15,753 nt of DNA from an uncultured Catenibacillus sp. (lineage in GTDB: Bacteria > Bacillota > Clostridia > Lachnospirales > Lachnospiraceae), in NCBI GenBank assembly GCA_934339005.1, contig CAKRHR010000063.1, positions 1 through 15,753 on the forward strand, read 5' to 3'. The notes under the pieces were generated by a model. It saw only the letters and a program-made list of their open reading frames with translations, was not told where the DNA came from and ran no database searches. Within the stretch, counting starts at the first letter, position 1. The number at the start of each line of letters is the position of its first letter. A program made the translations under genes and the position numbers. Shown piece after piece: positions 7,048 to 14,768 of this stretch.

Positions 7048-8409
7048 TTGGAAAAAGGAGGCAATGATTTAACAGTCGGTAGTCCTGGCAAAGTTATTTT
7101 AAAGTTCAGTATACCGATTCTTTTGTCTGCATTGCTGCAACAGTTCTATTCAATGGTAGATACAATTGTTGTCGGACAATTTCTTGGTACAGATGCCCTT
7201 GCAGGTGTTGGCGCAACTGGTTCGATCAACTTTATGGTTATCGGCTTTTGTATGGGTATCTGTTTTGGTTTTGCACTGCCGATGGCGCAGTATTTCGGCG
7301 CAAAAGATTATTCGACGATGCGCAAATTTATTTATAACAGTATCTGGGTTTCAGCAGGCTTCGGTGTGATCATGACGATTGTCATATGTATTTTGTGCCG
7401 TGATATTTTAATTTGGATGAGTACGCCGGATAATATTTTAGAATATGCATATGAATATATTTTTATTATTTTTGCAGGTATTCCAATCACACTTGCATAT
7501 AATCTGCTTAGTGGTATGATTCGCTCAGTAGGTGATTCACAGACACCGTTTATTATTTTATTATTATCCGCCATTGTCAATATCGGTGTGGATATAATAT
7601 CTGTAGCGGTGCTTGACATGGGTGTTGCAGGACCGGCTTATGCTACATTGCTCGCACAGTTATTTTCAGTTATTTTATGCCTGATCGTTATTAAACGAAA
7701 GTTTACATTTATGAAAATCCAGCGTGATGAGGCAAAGATTAACTGGCGATACATAGGTATTTTATGTAAGATGGGTATTCCGATGGGGCTTCAGTATTCG
7801 ATTACGGCGATTGGAACGATTATTTTGCAGGTGGGTATTAATTCACTTGGTTCACAAGCGGTGGCAGCGGTGACGGCAGCAGGTAAGATCAGTAACTTTC
7901 TTGGATGTACAACAGATGCTCTCGGCTCAACGATGGCAACCTATACCGGTCAGCATATCGGTGCAGGCAAGATAGAGCGTATCCGAAAAGGTCTGCGTGC
8001 CGCAAATATGATGGGTATTATATATTCTGTAGTCATTTTTGTGACAATGGTACTGACATCCAAGTATTGGCTGATGATGTTCTTAAAACCTACAGAAACA
8101 CAGATTATTGCTGATGCGTCAAAATGGCTGATTATTAACACTGCATTTTATATTTTGCTGACCTTTGTCAACGTATTCCGATTTACCATCCAGGGTGCGG
8201 GATACAGCGGACTTGCCATTATGGCTGGTGTGCTTGAGATGATTGCACGAAGCGTTGTGGGCGTGTGGATGATTCCGTTGCTTGGATTTACGGGCGTATG
8301 TATCGCAAGTCCTGTGGCATGGATTATGGCAGATTCATTTTTGATTCCGATGTATTTAAAGATTATGAAAAAACTGGAAAGGCAGCAGGGTAATACTTTG
8401 AGTGTGTAA
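7048..8409 (+). CDS. MATE-family multidrug efflux transporter
   Basis: This 453-residue membrane protein is of normal MATE length and highly hydrophobic, with about 12 membrane segments. Its N-terminal region (GSPGKVILKFSIPILLSALL, then QQFYSMVDTIVVGQFLG) is characteristic of the prokaryotic MATE group, as is IRSVGDSQTP in the middle of the N-terminal half. A second half starting near the MGIPMGLQYSI segment repeats the fold. MATE proteins expel cationic drugs or metabolites in exchange for Na+ or H+. Translation most likely starts at TTG 7048 behind a strong ribosome binding site. It may be cotranscribed with the amidohydrolase upstream, and a terminator follows at 8477-8519. The exported compound and coupling ion are not readable. 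Confidence 0.92.
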   Translation: MEKGGNDLTVGSPGKVILKFSIPILLSALLQQFYSMVDTIVVGQFLGTDALAGVGATGSINFMVIGFCMGICFGFALPMAQYFGAKDYSTMRKFIYNSIWVSAGFGVIMTIVICILCRDILIWMSTPDNILEYAYEYIFIIFAGIPITLAYNLLSGMIRSVGDSQTPFIILLLSAIVNIGVDIISVAVLDMGVAGPAYATLLAQLFSVILCLIVIKRKFTFMKIQRDEAKINWRYIGILCKMGIPMGLQYSITAIGTIILQVGINSLGSQAVAAVTAAGKISNFLGCTTDALGSTMATYTGQHIGAGKIERIRKGLRAANMMGIIYSVVIFVTMVLTSKYWLMMFLKPTETQIIADASKWLIINTAFYILLTFVNVFRFTIQGAGYSGLAIMAGVLEMIARSVVGVWMIPLLGFTGVCIASPVAWIMADSFLIPMYLKIMKKLERQQGNTLSV

Positions 8410-8476
8410 TTTTTATGAAAAAATAGTGGAAATCAAAACAGACAACGTTAAACAAAACAATTAGGAATATAAAAGT

Positions 8477-8519
8477 AAAACTGCGATAACCGGATTTGTC
8501 TGCGTTGTCGCAGTTTTTT
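8477..8519 (+). terminator. Rho-independent terminator after the MATE gene
   Basis: Positions 8477-8490 pair with 8504-8517 in a 14-bp stem with one G-U pair and a 13-nt loop. The right arm merges into TTTTTT at 8514-8519. Confidence 0.85.
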
Positions 8520-8549
8520 GAAAAAATTAAAAAATTTTGAAAATAGTTG

Positions 8550-8578
8550 TTGACAAAAACAACAGTACGTGGTAAGAT
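8550..8578 (+). promoter_or_regulatory. Promoter of tRNA-Leu(AAG)
   Basis: A perfect TTGACA (8550-8555) and TAAGAT (8573-8578) are separated by 17 bp and end 12 nt before the tRNA. This looks like a strong stable-RNA promoter. Confidence 0.75.
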
Positions 8579-8590
8579 AATCTTCGTTGA

Positions 8591-8674
8591 GCGGGAGTGC
8601 TGGAATTGGCAGACAGGCAAGACTAAGGATCTTGTGTCTGTATAGACGTGTGGGTTCAAGTCCCATCTCCCGCA
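8591..8674 (+). tRNA. tRNA-Leu, anticodon AAG
   Basis: This 84-nt class II tRNA has acceptor GCGGGAG pairing with CTCCCGC (8667-8673) and discriminator A at 8674. The D arm has CTG/CAG. The anticodon stem CAAGA/TCTTG encloses the loop CTAAGGA, so the anticodon is AAG. The variable arm is a clear GTCT/AGAC hairpin, and the T arm is GTGGG, TTCAAGT, CCCAT. No CCA is encoded. Leucine tRNAs with A34 are uncommon in bacteria, where CUU/CUC is usually read by a GAG anticodon and A-to-I editing normally targets only tRNA-Arg(ACG). It would decode CUU, the favourite leucine codon in the nearby gltX. It has its own promoter and terminator. Confidence 0.95.
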
Positions 8675-8686
8675 TGCTAAACTACG

Positions 8687-8728
8687 AACGATAAATGTGA
8701 TGATAAAGTCATGTTTATCGTTTTTTTT
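8687..8728 (+). terminator. Terminator for tRNA-Leu(AAG)
   Basis: Positions 8687-8700 pair with 8709-8722 over 14 bp, including two G-U pairs, around an 8-nt loop. A run of eight Ts follows (8721-8728). Confidence 0.85.
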
Positions 8729-8809
8729 GTTATATAGAGAATTTGGAGGATTGGTTTTAGAAGCTGTGCTATAGCATAGGAAAAATGCATATTTCAGGCT
8801 TCATTTCTG

Positions 8810-8839
8810 AATAATAAAAGCAGCACCGGAAAGTGCTGC
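8810..8839 (-). terminator. Terminator of the XRE regulator gene (minus strand)
   Basis: GCAGCAC (8820-8826) and GTGCTGC (8833-8839) form a perfect GC-rich 7-bp stem with a 6-nt loop. Read on the minus strand it is followed by TTTTATTATT (8819-8810). It lies 84 nt beyond the stop of the minus-strand regulator gene. Confidence 0.75.
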
Positions 8840-8923
8840 CTGAATACACTGTAAATAGAGTTTTAATTGTGGGATGTACTTAAACTTGGTAATATACCAT
8901 AAATGAAGATATATGCTTTTGAT

Positions 8924-9307
8924 TTAATGATGCGCTTTATAATCAGCGATATGCGATAGTTCCATTTTGTCGCGAGGACTCAGTTTGCGATAATTATAAA
9001 TTAACGCAGTTTCTTCAGCATCCAGCTCAATCGCGGGTACTTTGTTTTGTATATAAGCATTTTCCTGAAGATATGTAAGCGTATTATATAGACGTTTTGG
9101 ATATAAGAAAGATTCAATGGCAACAGAATACAGACGGGCAAGCCTGTCGAGTGTAAAGATATCCGGTACTCTGCAGCCAATTTCGTAATTCGTATAGGCT
9201 GACCTTGAAATCTGGAGATAGTCAGCAACTGTCTGCTGCGAATAGTTACGGCTTTCACAATAATATTTTAATTGTTCTCTAATAATATTTGCGTTAGCAG
9301 TATCCAT
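8924..9307 (-). CDS. XRE/Cro-CI type helix-turn-helix regulator
   Basis: This small protein (127 residues) has an N-terminal XRE-type helix-turn-helix at about residues 8-64, including the segment SQQTVADYLQISRSAYTNYE and the helix that follows (TLDRLARLY), as in Cro/CI DNA-binding domains. The remaining 65 residues are helical and charged with no domain I recognise; they could mediate dimerisation or sensing. The start is uncertain. ATG 9307 has only an AAAGGA about 13 nt upstream. ATG 9340 would add 11 residues but lies 9 nt after a TATAAT box, which would make the message nearly leaderless. It is divergent from the 540-residue membrane protein gene and may control itself and that neighbour; its targets are not known. 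Confidence 0.82.
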   Translation of the reverse strand: MDTANANIIREQLKYYCESRNYSQQTVADYLQISRSAYTNYEIGCRVPDIFTLDRLARLYSVAIESFLYPKRLYNTLTYLQENAYIQNKVPAIELDAEETALIYNYRKLSPRDKMELSHIADYKAHH

Positions 9308-9349
9308 AATACGATATTTGTCCTTTCTCTGGTGTGACATGTTTCACTT

Positions 9350-9355
9350 ATTATA
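9350..9355 (-). promoter_or_regulatory. -10 box for the XRE regulator gene
   Basis: TATAAT on the minus strand lies 42 nt upstream of the chosen ATG. No good -35 box is seen at 17 bp. The cre-like palindrome sits just upstream, within what would be the spacer. Confidence 0.5.
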
Positions 9356-9359
9356 TCAA

Positions 9360-9373
9360 TGAAAGCGCTTTAA
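9360..9373. promoter_or_regulatory. cre-like palindrome, candidate CcpA binding site
   Basis: TGAAAGCGCTTTAA differs from an ideal cre-type palindrome (TGAAAGCGCTTTCA) at one position and contains the perfect 10-bp core AAAGCGCTTT. In Bacillota such sites bind CcpA or other LacI-family proteins. It lies between the expected -35 and -10 regions of the XRE gene, where binding would repress. It could also be the operator of another LacI-type factor. Confidence 0.5.
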
Positions 9374-9613
9374 AATATCAAATGCCACGAAATGAAACTG
9401 GACACAAACTGAAACAAGATGTGATATAACGTAAACATGATACAAACATAGTGTAAAATCAATACACAATATCATGTAAACGATAACATATAAAATGTTG
9501 GAAATATCATGAAGCATAAGTATAAAAAACAAATGCTGAGATAAATAAAAAATTAAGTTTTGATAGTATTTATCCCTGAAATACTTTATAATAACGGCAG
9601 GAGGGAAAAAAAC

Positions 9614-11236
9614 ATGACGAAAAAGTATATCCGTAACATTTTATTGACGATTGTCATAGCTTTAATTGCATTTTATTTCTGGCTGCCGGCAATCAATTTC
9701 AGGTCACCGGATTTGTATATGTATATCATATTTGTTCTGGCTGTATTTACAGTGATTTCAGCACTCACTGTAGGCAGAAGCTGGTTTGACAGAGGTTTTT
9801 CGGTTCGGGGGATTATATCTGATGAAATCGGTAAAGCTGCAAGAGTTATTCTTGGTTTGATTGTACTGTGTGTCGGTGTTTTACTGCTTGGGAAATTAAT
9901 ATCTGCAGAGATTTTTCATGCGTCTGCTTATCAGAAGCTGATGCCTGTTGAAAATCGTGAGTTTTCAGAAGATATCAGTCAGATTTCGCTTAAAGAAGTT
10001 CCAGTTGTAGACAGAGATACAGCCGTCCGCCTTGGAAACCGAAAGCTTGGTGAACTTGTGGATCTGGTATCACAGTTTGAGGTGGCAGAAGGGGATTATT
10101 CATATACACAGATTAATTACAATGGTGTGCCAACCAGAGTGGCACCGCTGATGTATGGTGATGTGATTAAATGGTTCAACAACCAGTCGGATGGTATTCC
10201 TGGTTATATTTCTGTGGATATGACGACACAGGAGGTATCGCTCGTGCGCCTTCAGGACGGTATCAAGTATTCACCGGGTGAATATTTCTTCAGAAATTTG
10301 GACAGACATTTAAGATTGTCTTATCCGACACTGATGTTTGATTCCTATTCATTCGAGATTGATGATGAGGGTCGTCCATACTGGATTTGTCCGACTTATA
10401 CTTATACGATAGGTATTTTTGGCGGCAAGGATATCAGCGGCGTTGTGATTATGAATGCGCAGGATGGTTCAAGTCAGTATTATGATATCAAAGATGTACC
10501 ACAGTGGGTGGACAAAGCCTATTCCTCAGATTTGGTTGTGAATCAGATTGATTACTGGGGAAAATACAGAAAAGGTTTCATCAATACACTGATTGGACAA
10601 AAAGAAGTATGTCTGACTTCCGGTGGGTATAATTATCTTGCACTGGATGATGATGTATGGCTTTATACAGGTCTGACAAGTGCCGGCAATGACCAGTCAA
10701 ACATCGGTTTTGTGCTTGTAAATATGCGTACAAAAGAAGCTCATTATTATATTTCATCCGGTGCAACAGAATACTCTGCGATGGATTCCGCGGAAGGTCA
10801 GGTACAGCATTTGCAGTATACAGCTACTTTCCCGGTACTTTTAAATATTGCAAATCAGCCGACATATTTCTTATCTTTAAAGGATAATGCTGGTCTTGTA
10901 AAGAAATTCGCTTATGTGAATGTCGAACAGTATCAGCTTGTAGGTATTGGAGATAATCTCAATGAAGCCTATTCAAATTATCTGAAACTGACAGCAAAAG
11001 ATGGCGAAGTGGACACATCTGCATTAAAGAGTATTACAAAGACTGTGACAGAAGTAGACACAGCAGTCAAAGATGGCAATACCTACTATTATATTCAGGT
11101 AGCCGGTGTTGATAAAGTATTTGTGGCTTCAATTGAATTAAACGATTTACTTGCCGTATTAAAAGAAGGCGACCGTGTGACCATCAGTTATGTGGATTCA
11201 GATGAGCGGTTTATTACGATTAATACGATTGAGTAG
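9614..11236 (+). CDS. Membrane-anchored protein of unknown function (540 residues)
   Basis: I do not recognise a named family. The N-terminus has three hydrophobic segments (about 6-26, 34-53 and 75-94), after which residues 95-540 form a large, mostly soluble, tyrosine- and aspartate-rich region likely exposed outside the membrane if the topology is N-in. It contains DISQISLKEVPVVDRDTAVR, later YYDIKDVPQWVDKAYSSDLV, and repeated segments with a beta-rich look. The last 65 residues (from ITKTVTEVDTAVKDGNTYYY) look like a small beta-barrel. No catalytic motif or cysteine-metal site is evident. I chose ATG 9614 because AGGAGGG (9599-9605) lies 8 nt before it. The gene is monocistronic by context, divergent from an XRE regulator. 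It could be a cell-envelope maintenance or binding protein; that is only inference. Confidence 0.85.
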   Translation: MTKKYIRNILLTIVIALIAFYFWLPAINFRSPDLYMYIIFVLAVFTVISALTVGRSWFDRGFSVRGIISDEIGKAARVILGLIVLCVGVLLLGKLISAEIFHASAYQKLMPVENREFSEDISQISLKEVPVVDRDTAVRLGNRKLGELVDLVSQFEVAEGDYSYTQINYNGVPTRVAPLMYGDVIKWFNNQSDGIPGYISVDMTTQEVSLVRLQDGIKYSPGEYFFRNLDRHLRLSYPTLMFDSYSFEIDDEGRPYWICPTYTYTIGIFGGKDISGVVIMNAQDGSSQYYDIKDVPQWVDKAYSSDLVVNQIDYWGKYRKGFINTLIGQKEVCLTSGGYNYLALDDDVWLYTGLTSAGNDQSNIGFVLVNMRTKEAHYYISSGATEYSAMDSAEGQVQHLQYTATFPVLLNIANQPTYFLSLKDNAGLVKKFAYVNVEQYQLVGIGDNLNEAYSNYLKLTAKDGEVDTSALKSITKTVTEVDTAVKDGNTYYYIQVAGVDKVFVASIELNDLLAVLKEGDRVTISYVDSDERFITINTIE

Positions 11237-11330
11237 TGACAGCGGGATAAATCCCATTTAATCCCATAAAAAGGGCTGGAAGTATTTTGCCAGATATGAT
11301 AAAATCATCTATGCTGTTGATTTTGGTCAG

Positions 11331-11349
11331 AAAATCCAAAGGGATTTTT
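11331..11349 (+). terminator. Possible weak terminator after the membrane protein gene
   Basis: AAAATCC (11331-11337) pairs with GGATTTT (11342-11348) around a 4-nt loop, with the right arm forming a short T run. The stem is AT-rich and about 100 nt after the stop codon, so termination is plausible but weak. It could instead act in the gltX leader. Confidence 0.4.
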
Positions 11350-11400
11350 GTCGAATAGGAACAGACAAATATAAATTAAATAAATGCTGATGCATAAAGA

Positions 11401-11414
11401 TTGTTTTAAAACAA
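11401..11414. repeat. Perfect 14-bp palindrome upstream of gltX
   Basis: TTGTTTTAAAACAA reads the same on both strands and lies 37 nt before the gltX start, just before a possible -10 (TATATT, 11422-11427). It may be a regulator site, but AT-rich palindromes arise easily by chance. Confidence 0.4.
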
Positions 11415-11450
11415 CCATAAATATATTGTAGTAGATGGGAGATAAATACA

Positions 11451-12905
11451 ATGAGTAAAAAAATCAGAACACGTTTTGCACCAAGCCCAACAGGCAGAAT
11501 GCATGTGGGAAACTTAAGAACAGCATTATATGCATATCTGATTGCCAAGCATGAAGGCGGCGATTTCCTGCTTCGTATCGAAGATACAGACCAGGAACGT
11601 TACGTTGATGGTGCTGTAGATATTATTTACCGTACACTTGAAAAGACCGGTCTGATTCACGATGAAGGTCCTGATAAAGATGGTGGTGTAGGCCCATATG
11701 TTCAGAGTGAACGTCAGGCTGCAGGTATTTACTTAAAATATGCAAAAGAACTTATAGAAAAAGGTGAAGCATATTACTGCTTCTGTGACAAAGAACGTCT
11801 TGAGTCCTTAAAACAGGAAGTTGCCGGCAAAGAAATTATTGTATACGATAAACATTGTCTGCATTTATCAAAAGAAGAAGTTCAGGCAAAACTGGATGCC
11901 GGTGTGCCTTACGTTATTCGTCAGAACAACCCGACAACAGGTACAACAACATTTTCAGATGAGATTTATGGTGATATTACAGTCGATAACTCAGAACTTG
12001 ATGATATGATTCTTATTAAGTCTGACGGATATCCAACATATAACTTTGCAAACGTCGTAGATGACCATTTGATGGGTATTACACATGTTGTTCGTGGCAA
12101 TGAATACCTTTCATCTTCACCAAAGTATAACCGTCTGTATGAAGCATTTGGCTGGGAAGTACCTGTATATGTACACTGCCCGCTGATTACGAATGAAGAA
12201 CATCAGAAATTAAGTAAACGTAGTGGTCATTCATCATATGAAGATTTACTTGAGCAGGGATTTATTTCAGAAGCTATTGTCAATTTTGTGGCATTACTTG
12301 GCTGGAGCCCGGAAGACAACAGAGAAATCTTCTCACTTGACGAACTTGTGAAGGCTTTTGATTATCATCATATGAGCAAGACACCTTCAGTATTTGATAT
12401 TGTTAAACTTCGTTGGATGAATGGCGAATACATGAAAGCAATGGATGATGACAAATTCTATGAGATGGCGCTGCCATACATGAAAGAAGTTATTACAAGA
12501 GATGTAGATTTCAGAAAAATTGCTGCGATGGTTAAGACTCGTATCGAAGTATTCCCTGATATCAAAGATCAGATTGATTTCATCGAAGAAGTACCGGAAT
12601 ATGATGTTTCTATGTACACACATAAGAAGATGAAGACAAATCCTGAAACTTCTCTTACAGTTCTTCAGGAAGTGCTTCCTGTACTTGAAGCCCAGGAAGA
12701 TTACAGTAATGATGCTTTATATGAAACTTTGCTTGGCTTTGTCAAAGAAAGAGGTTACAAGAATGGTTATGTAATGTGGCCAATCCGTACTGCTGTTTCA
12801 GGTAAACAGATGACACCGGGTGGTGCTACTGAACTTATGGAGCTTCTTGGTAAAGAAGAATCTCTGAATCGTATTCGCAAAGCTATTGAAAAATTAAGCG
12901 CATGA
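11451..12905 (+). CDS. gltX: Glutamyl-tRNA synthetase
   Basis: This 484-residue class I synthetase charges tRNA-Glu with glutamate (ATP-dependent) and, in organisms without glutaminyl-tRNA synthetase, often tRNA-Gln as well. The N-terminal catalytic domain begins RFAPSPTGRMHVGN, with the HIGH-like HVGN at 18-21. The KMSKS counterpart is KLSKR (253-257). A zinc-site pattern C-x-C...C-x-H is intact (Cys110, Cys112, Cys136, His138). The C-terminal anticodon-binding region is complete. A GGGAG ribosome binding site lies about 9 nt before the ATG. No T-box leader is visible. Of about 41 leucine codons, 20 are CTT and none CTC or CTA by hand count. Its TGA overlaps the ATG of the next gene (ATGA), so the helicase is translationally coupled. 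Confidence 0.96.
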   Translation: MSKKIRTRFAPSPTGRMHVGNLRTALYAYLIAKHEGGDFLLRIEDTDQERYVDGAVDIIYRTLEKTGLIHDEGPDKDGGVGPYVQSERQAAGIYLKYAKELIEKGEAYYCFCDKERLESLKQEVAGKEIIVYDKHCLHLSKEEVQAKLDAGVPYVIRQNNPTTGTTTFSDEIYGDITVDNSELDDMILIKSDGYPTYNFANVVDDHLMGITHVVRGNEYLSSSPKYNRLYEAFGWEVPVYVHCPLITNEEHQKLSKRSGHSSYEDLLEQGFISEAIVNFVALLGWSPEDNREIFSLDELVKAFDYHHMSKTPSVFDIVKLRWMNGEYMKAMDDDKFYEMALPYMKEVITRDVDFRKIAAMVKTRIEVFPDIKDQIDFIEEVPEYDVSMYTHKKMKTNPETSLTVLQEVLPVLEAQEDYSNDALYETLLGFVKERGYKNGYVMWPIRTAVSGKQMTPGGATELMELLGKEESLNRIRKAIEKLSA

Positions 12906-14755
12906 GAGAATTTAATGAGGCACAAAAGACTGCCATAGCGCATGTCGATGGGCCGATGATGGTGCTTGCCGGACCGGGGTCCGGCAAGACTACCGTTATT
13001 GTTCATCGTGTAAAATACCTTGTAGAAAAAGCGGGGATTAACCCTGCAAATATATTGGTTGTGACTTTTACAAAAGCGGCGGCTGCTGAGATGAAAGCAC
13101 GATTTAAACAGTTGATGGGAGGAAAGTATGTTCCGGTAAGTTTTGGAACGTTTCATGCCATCTTTTTTTCAATCTTAAAATATGCTTATGGGTATGATGT
13201 GTCACATATTGTGGACGAAGAACGTAAACAGACGGTGCTTCGTGAAATTCTTGAGAATGAACAGCTTGATATTGAGGATGAGAGTGAATTTATTTCAAAT
13301 ATTGCCAGTGAAATCAGCCTTGTAAAAGGTGAGATGATGGATTCAGAGTTTTATTATCCTACGACCTGCTCTGCGGATGTGTTTAAAACAATTTACCAGA
13401 GTTATCAGCATAGTCTGGACAAATACCATTTACTGGATTTTGATGATATGATGGTGTATACGAAAGAATTGTTTGAACAACGCAAAGATATTTTGAGCAG
13501 TTGGCAGAAGAAGTTTCGCTATATTTTAATTGATGAGTTTCAGGACGTCAATCGTATACAGTATGAGATTGTCAGGATGCTTGCAAATGAAGAAAAGAAT
13601 TTGTTTATTGTTGGCGATGATGATCAGTCGATTTATCATTTCAGAGGTGCCAGACCTGAATTTATGCTGAATTTCAGACGCGATTATCCGACGGCGCAGA
13701 GTGTCATTCTGAATACGAATTATCGAAGCAGTCAGTCCATTGTTGAGGTGGCAGAACGATGTATCACACACAACCAGAAGCGATTTGCCAAAGCCATGCG
13801 TTCGGCACATGAGATGGGGCCGGAAGTACTTGTGAAGTTATTTAAAACACCAAGGGAAGAATGTGAATCGGTTGTGCGTGAAATCGTACGGTTAAATTCA
13901 GAGGAAAAGATACCATATCATCAGATGGCAGTTTTATTTCGTACCAATTTTGGTTCACGGATGATGGTTAATCAATTGATGAATTATAACATTCCGTTTA
14001 AGATGAAAGACCGTTTGCCAAATGTCTATGACCACTGGATTATGAAGAATATTTATGCTTATATCAATGTTGCCAGAGGCAGTACAGATCGCAAAGATTA
14101 TCTGCAGATTATTAACCGTCCGAATCGGTATGTGTCCAGACAATGCTTTCAGAGCAACCATGTTGATTTTGATGATGTGATGCAGTATTATGAGGATAAG
14201 CCTTGGATGCAGGAACGCCTTGAAAATTTTGAAGAAGACTTACATACGCTGGAAACTTTGCCGCCATATGCAGCACTTAATTATCTGCGCAGAGCGATGG
14301 GCTATGAAAATTATCTGTATGAATATGCCATGGACCGAAAGATGCGGCCGGAGGATTTCTTAGAAATCTACGATACGATTGAAGAAAGTGCCAAACCATT
14401 TAAAACCTATGGTGAATGGTTTGAATTTATTGAAACATATACAGCGAGCATCCGCACTAAGCAAAGTCAGCAGCAGGAGGAAGAAAAAGATGGTGTTGTT
14501 CTGTCAACGATGCATTCTGCCAAGGGACTTGAGTATGAAGCTGTATTTTTAATCGATGTCAATGAGGGAGTTATTCCATATCACAAATCTGTTCTGGATG
14601 AGGAAATCGAGGAAGAACGCCGGATGTTTTATGTGGCGATGACAAGGGCAAAGACCTATTTAAATATATTCTATGTCAAAGAACGTTACAGTAAAGTGAT
14701 GGAGCCGTCACGTTTTATTGAAGAATTAAAAGAGGAAACCATGCAAAACCGTTGA
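12902..14755 (+). CDS. UvrD/PcrA-like superfamily 1 DNA helicase
   Basis: This 617-residue protein shows all main SF1A helicase motifs: Q-motif region FNEAQKTAI (around Gln8), Walker A AGPGSGKT (23-30), motif II DEFQD (211-215), motif III GDDDQSIYHFRGA (238-250), motif IV NYRSS (273-277), motif V TMHSAKGLEYE (536-546) and motif VI YVAMTRAK (577-584). It should unwind DNA 3' to 5' in repair or recombination. It is shorter than PcrA/UvrD (about 720-750 residues): the protein ends about 33 residues after motif VI, lacking the C-terminal tail that PcrA uses to contact RNA polymerase. It may be a second, PcrA-independent paralogue. There is no ribosome binding site of its own; the ATG overlaps the gltX stop by 4 bp. 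Confidence 0.92.
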   Translation: MREFNEAQKTAIAHVDGPMMVLAGPGSGKTTVIVHRVKYLVEKAGINPANILVVTFTKAAAAEMKARFKQLMGGKYVPVSFGTFHAIFFSILKYAYGYDVSHIVDEERKQTVLREILENEQLDIEDESEFISNIASEISLVKGEMMDSEFYYPTTCSADVFKTIYQSYQHSLDKYHLLDFDDMMVYTKELFEQRKDILSSWQKKFRYILIDEFQDVNRIQYEIVRMLANEEKNLFIVGDDDQSIYHFRGARPEFMLNFRRDYPTAQSVILNTNYRSSQSIVEVAERCITHNQKRFAKAMRSAHEMGPEVLVKLFKTPREECESVVREIVRLNSEEKIPYHQMAVLFRTNFGSRMMVNQLMNYNIPFKMKDRLPNVYDHWIMKNIYAYINVARGSTDRKDYLQIINRPNRYVSRQCFQSNHVDFDDVMQYYEDKPWMQERLENFEEDLHTLETLPPYAALNYLRRAMGYENYLYEYAMDRKMRPEDFLEIYDTIEESAKPFKTYGEWFEFIETYTASIRTKQSQQQEEEKDGVVLSTMHSAKGLEYEAVFLIDVNEGVIPYHKSVLDEEIEEERRMFYVAMTRAKTYLNIFYVKERYSKVMEPSRFIEELKEETMQNR

Positions 14756-14768
14756 ATGGGGGAAATCT

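Larger units (their letters stand above)
9308..9613. other. Structured divergent intergenic region (306 bp)
   Basis: No gene fits here. Besides the cre-like site it holds two TGAAAC motifs at 9393-9398 and 9410-9415 (17 bp apart) with an inverted copy at 9341-9346. A nested dyad follows: ACATGATA (9435-9442) with TATCATGT (9470-9477), enclosing GTGTA (9451-9455) with TACAC (9463-9467). A further TATCATG lies at 9505-9511. An 8-bp inverted repeat, GATAAATA (9540-9547) with TATTTATC (9567-9574), and a TATAAT at 9587-9592 lie before the membrane protein gene, but the TATAAT lacks a good -35 box. Confidence 0.6.

Noticed and set aside
5754..8674. The region between the two tRNA-Leu genes as a mobile element with tRNA-derived ends
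   Set aside because: The tRNAs have different anticodons, lengths and stems, no integrase or recombinase lies between them, and the enclosed amidohydrolase and MATE genes look like ordinary chromosomal genes.
8767..8776. TGCTATAGCA palindrome between the tRNA terminator and the XRE terminator
   Set aside because: Ten bases are too short to support a site on their own, and no promoter or gene start is next to it.
11237..11450. T-box or other amino-acid-sensing leader before gltX
   Set aside because: The T-box sequence (AGGGUGGNACCGCG) is absent, and the only structures are a weak AT-rich hairpin and a short palindrome.
13526..13810. Minus-strand open frames inside the helicase gene
   Set aside because: They are reading-frame shadows of an intact helicase with all motifs; no ribosome binding site or domain supports them.
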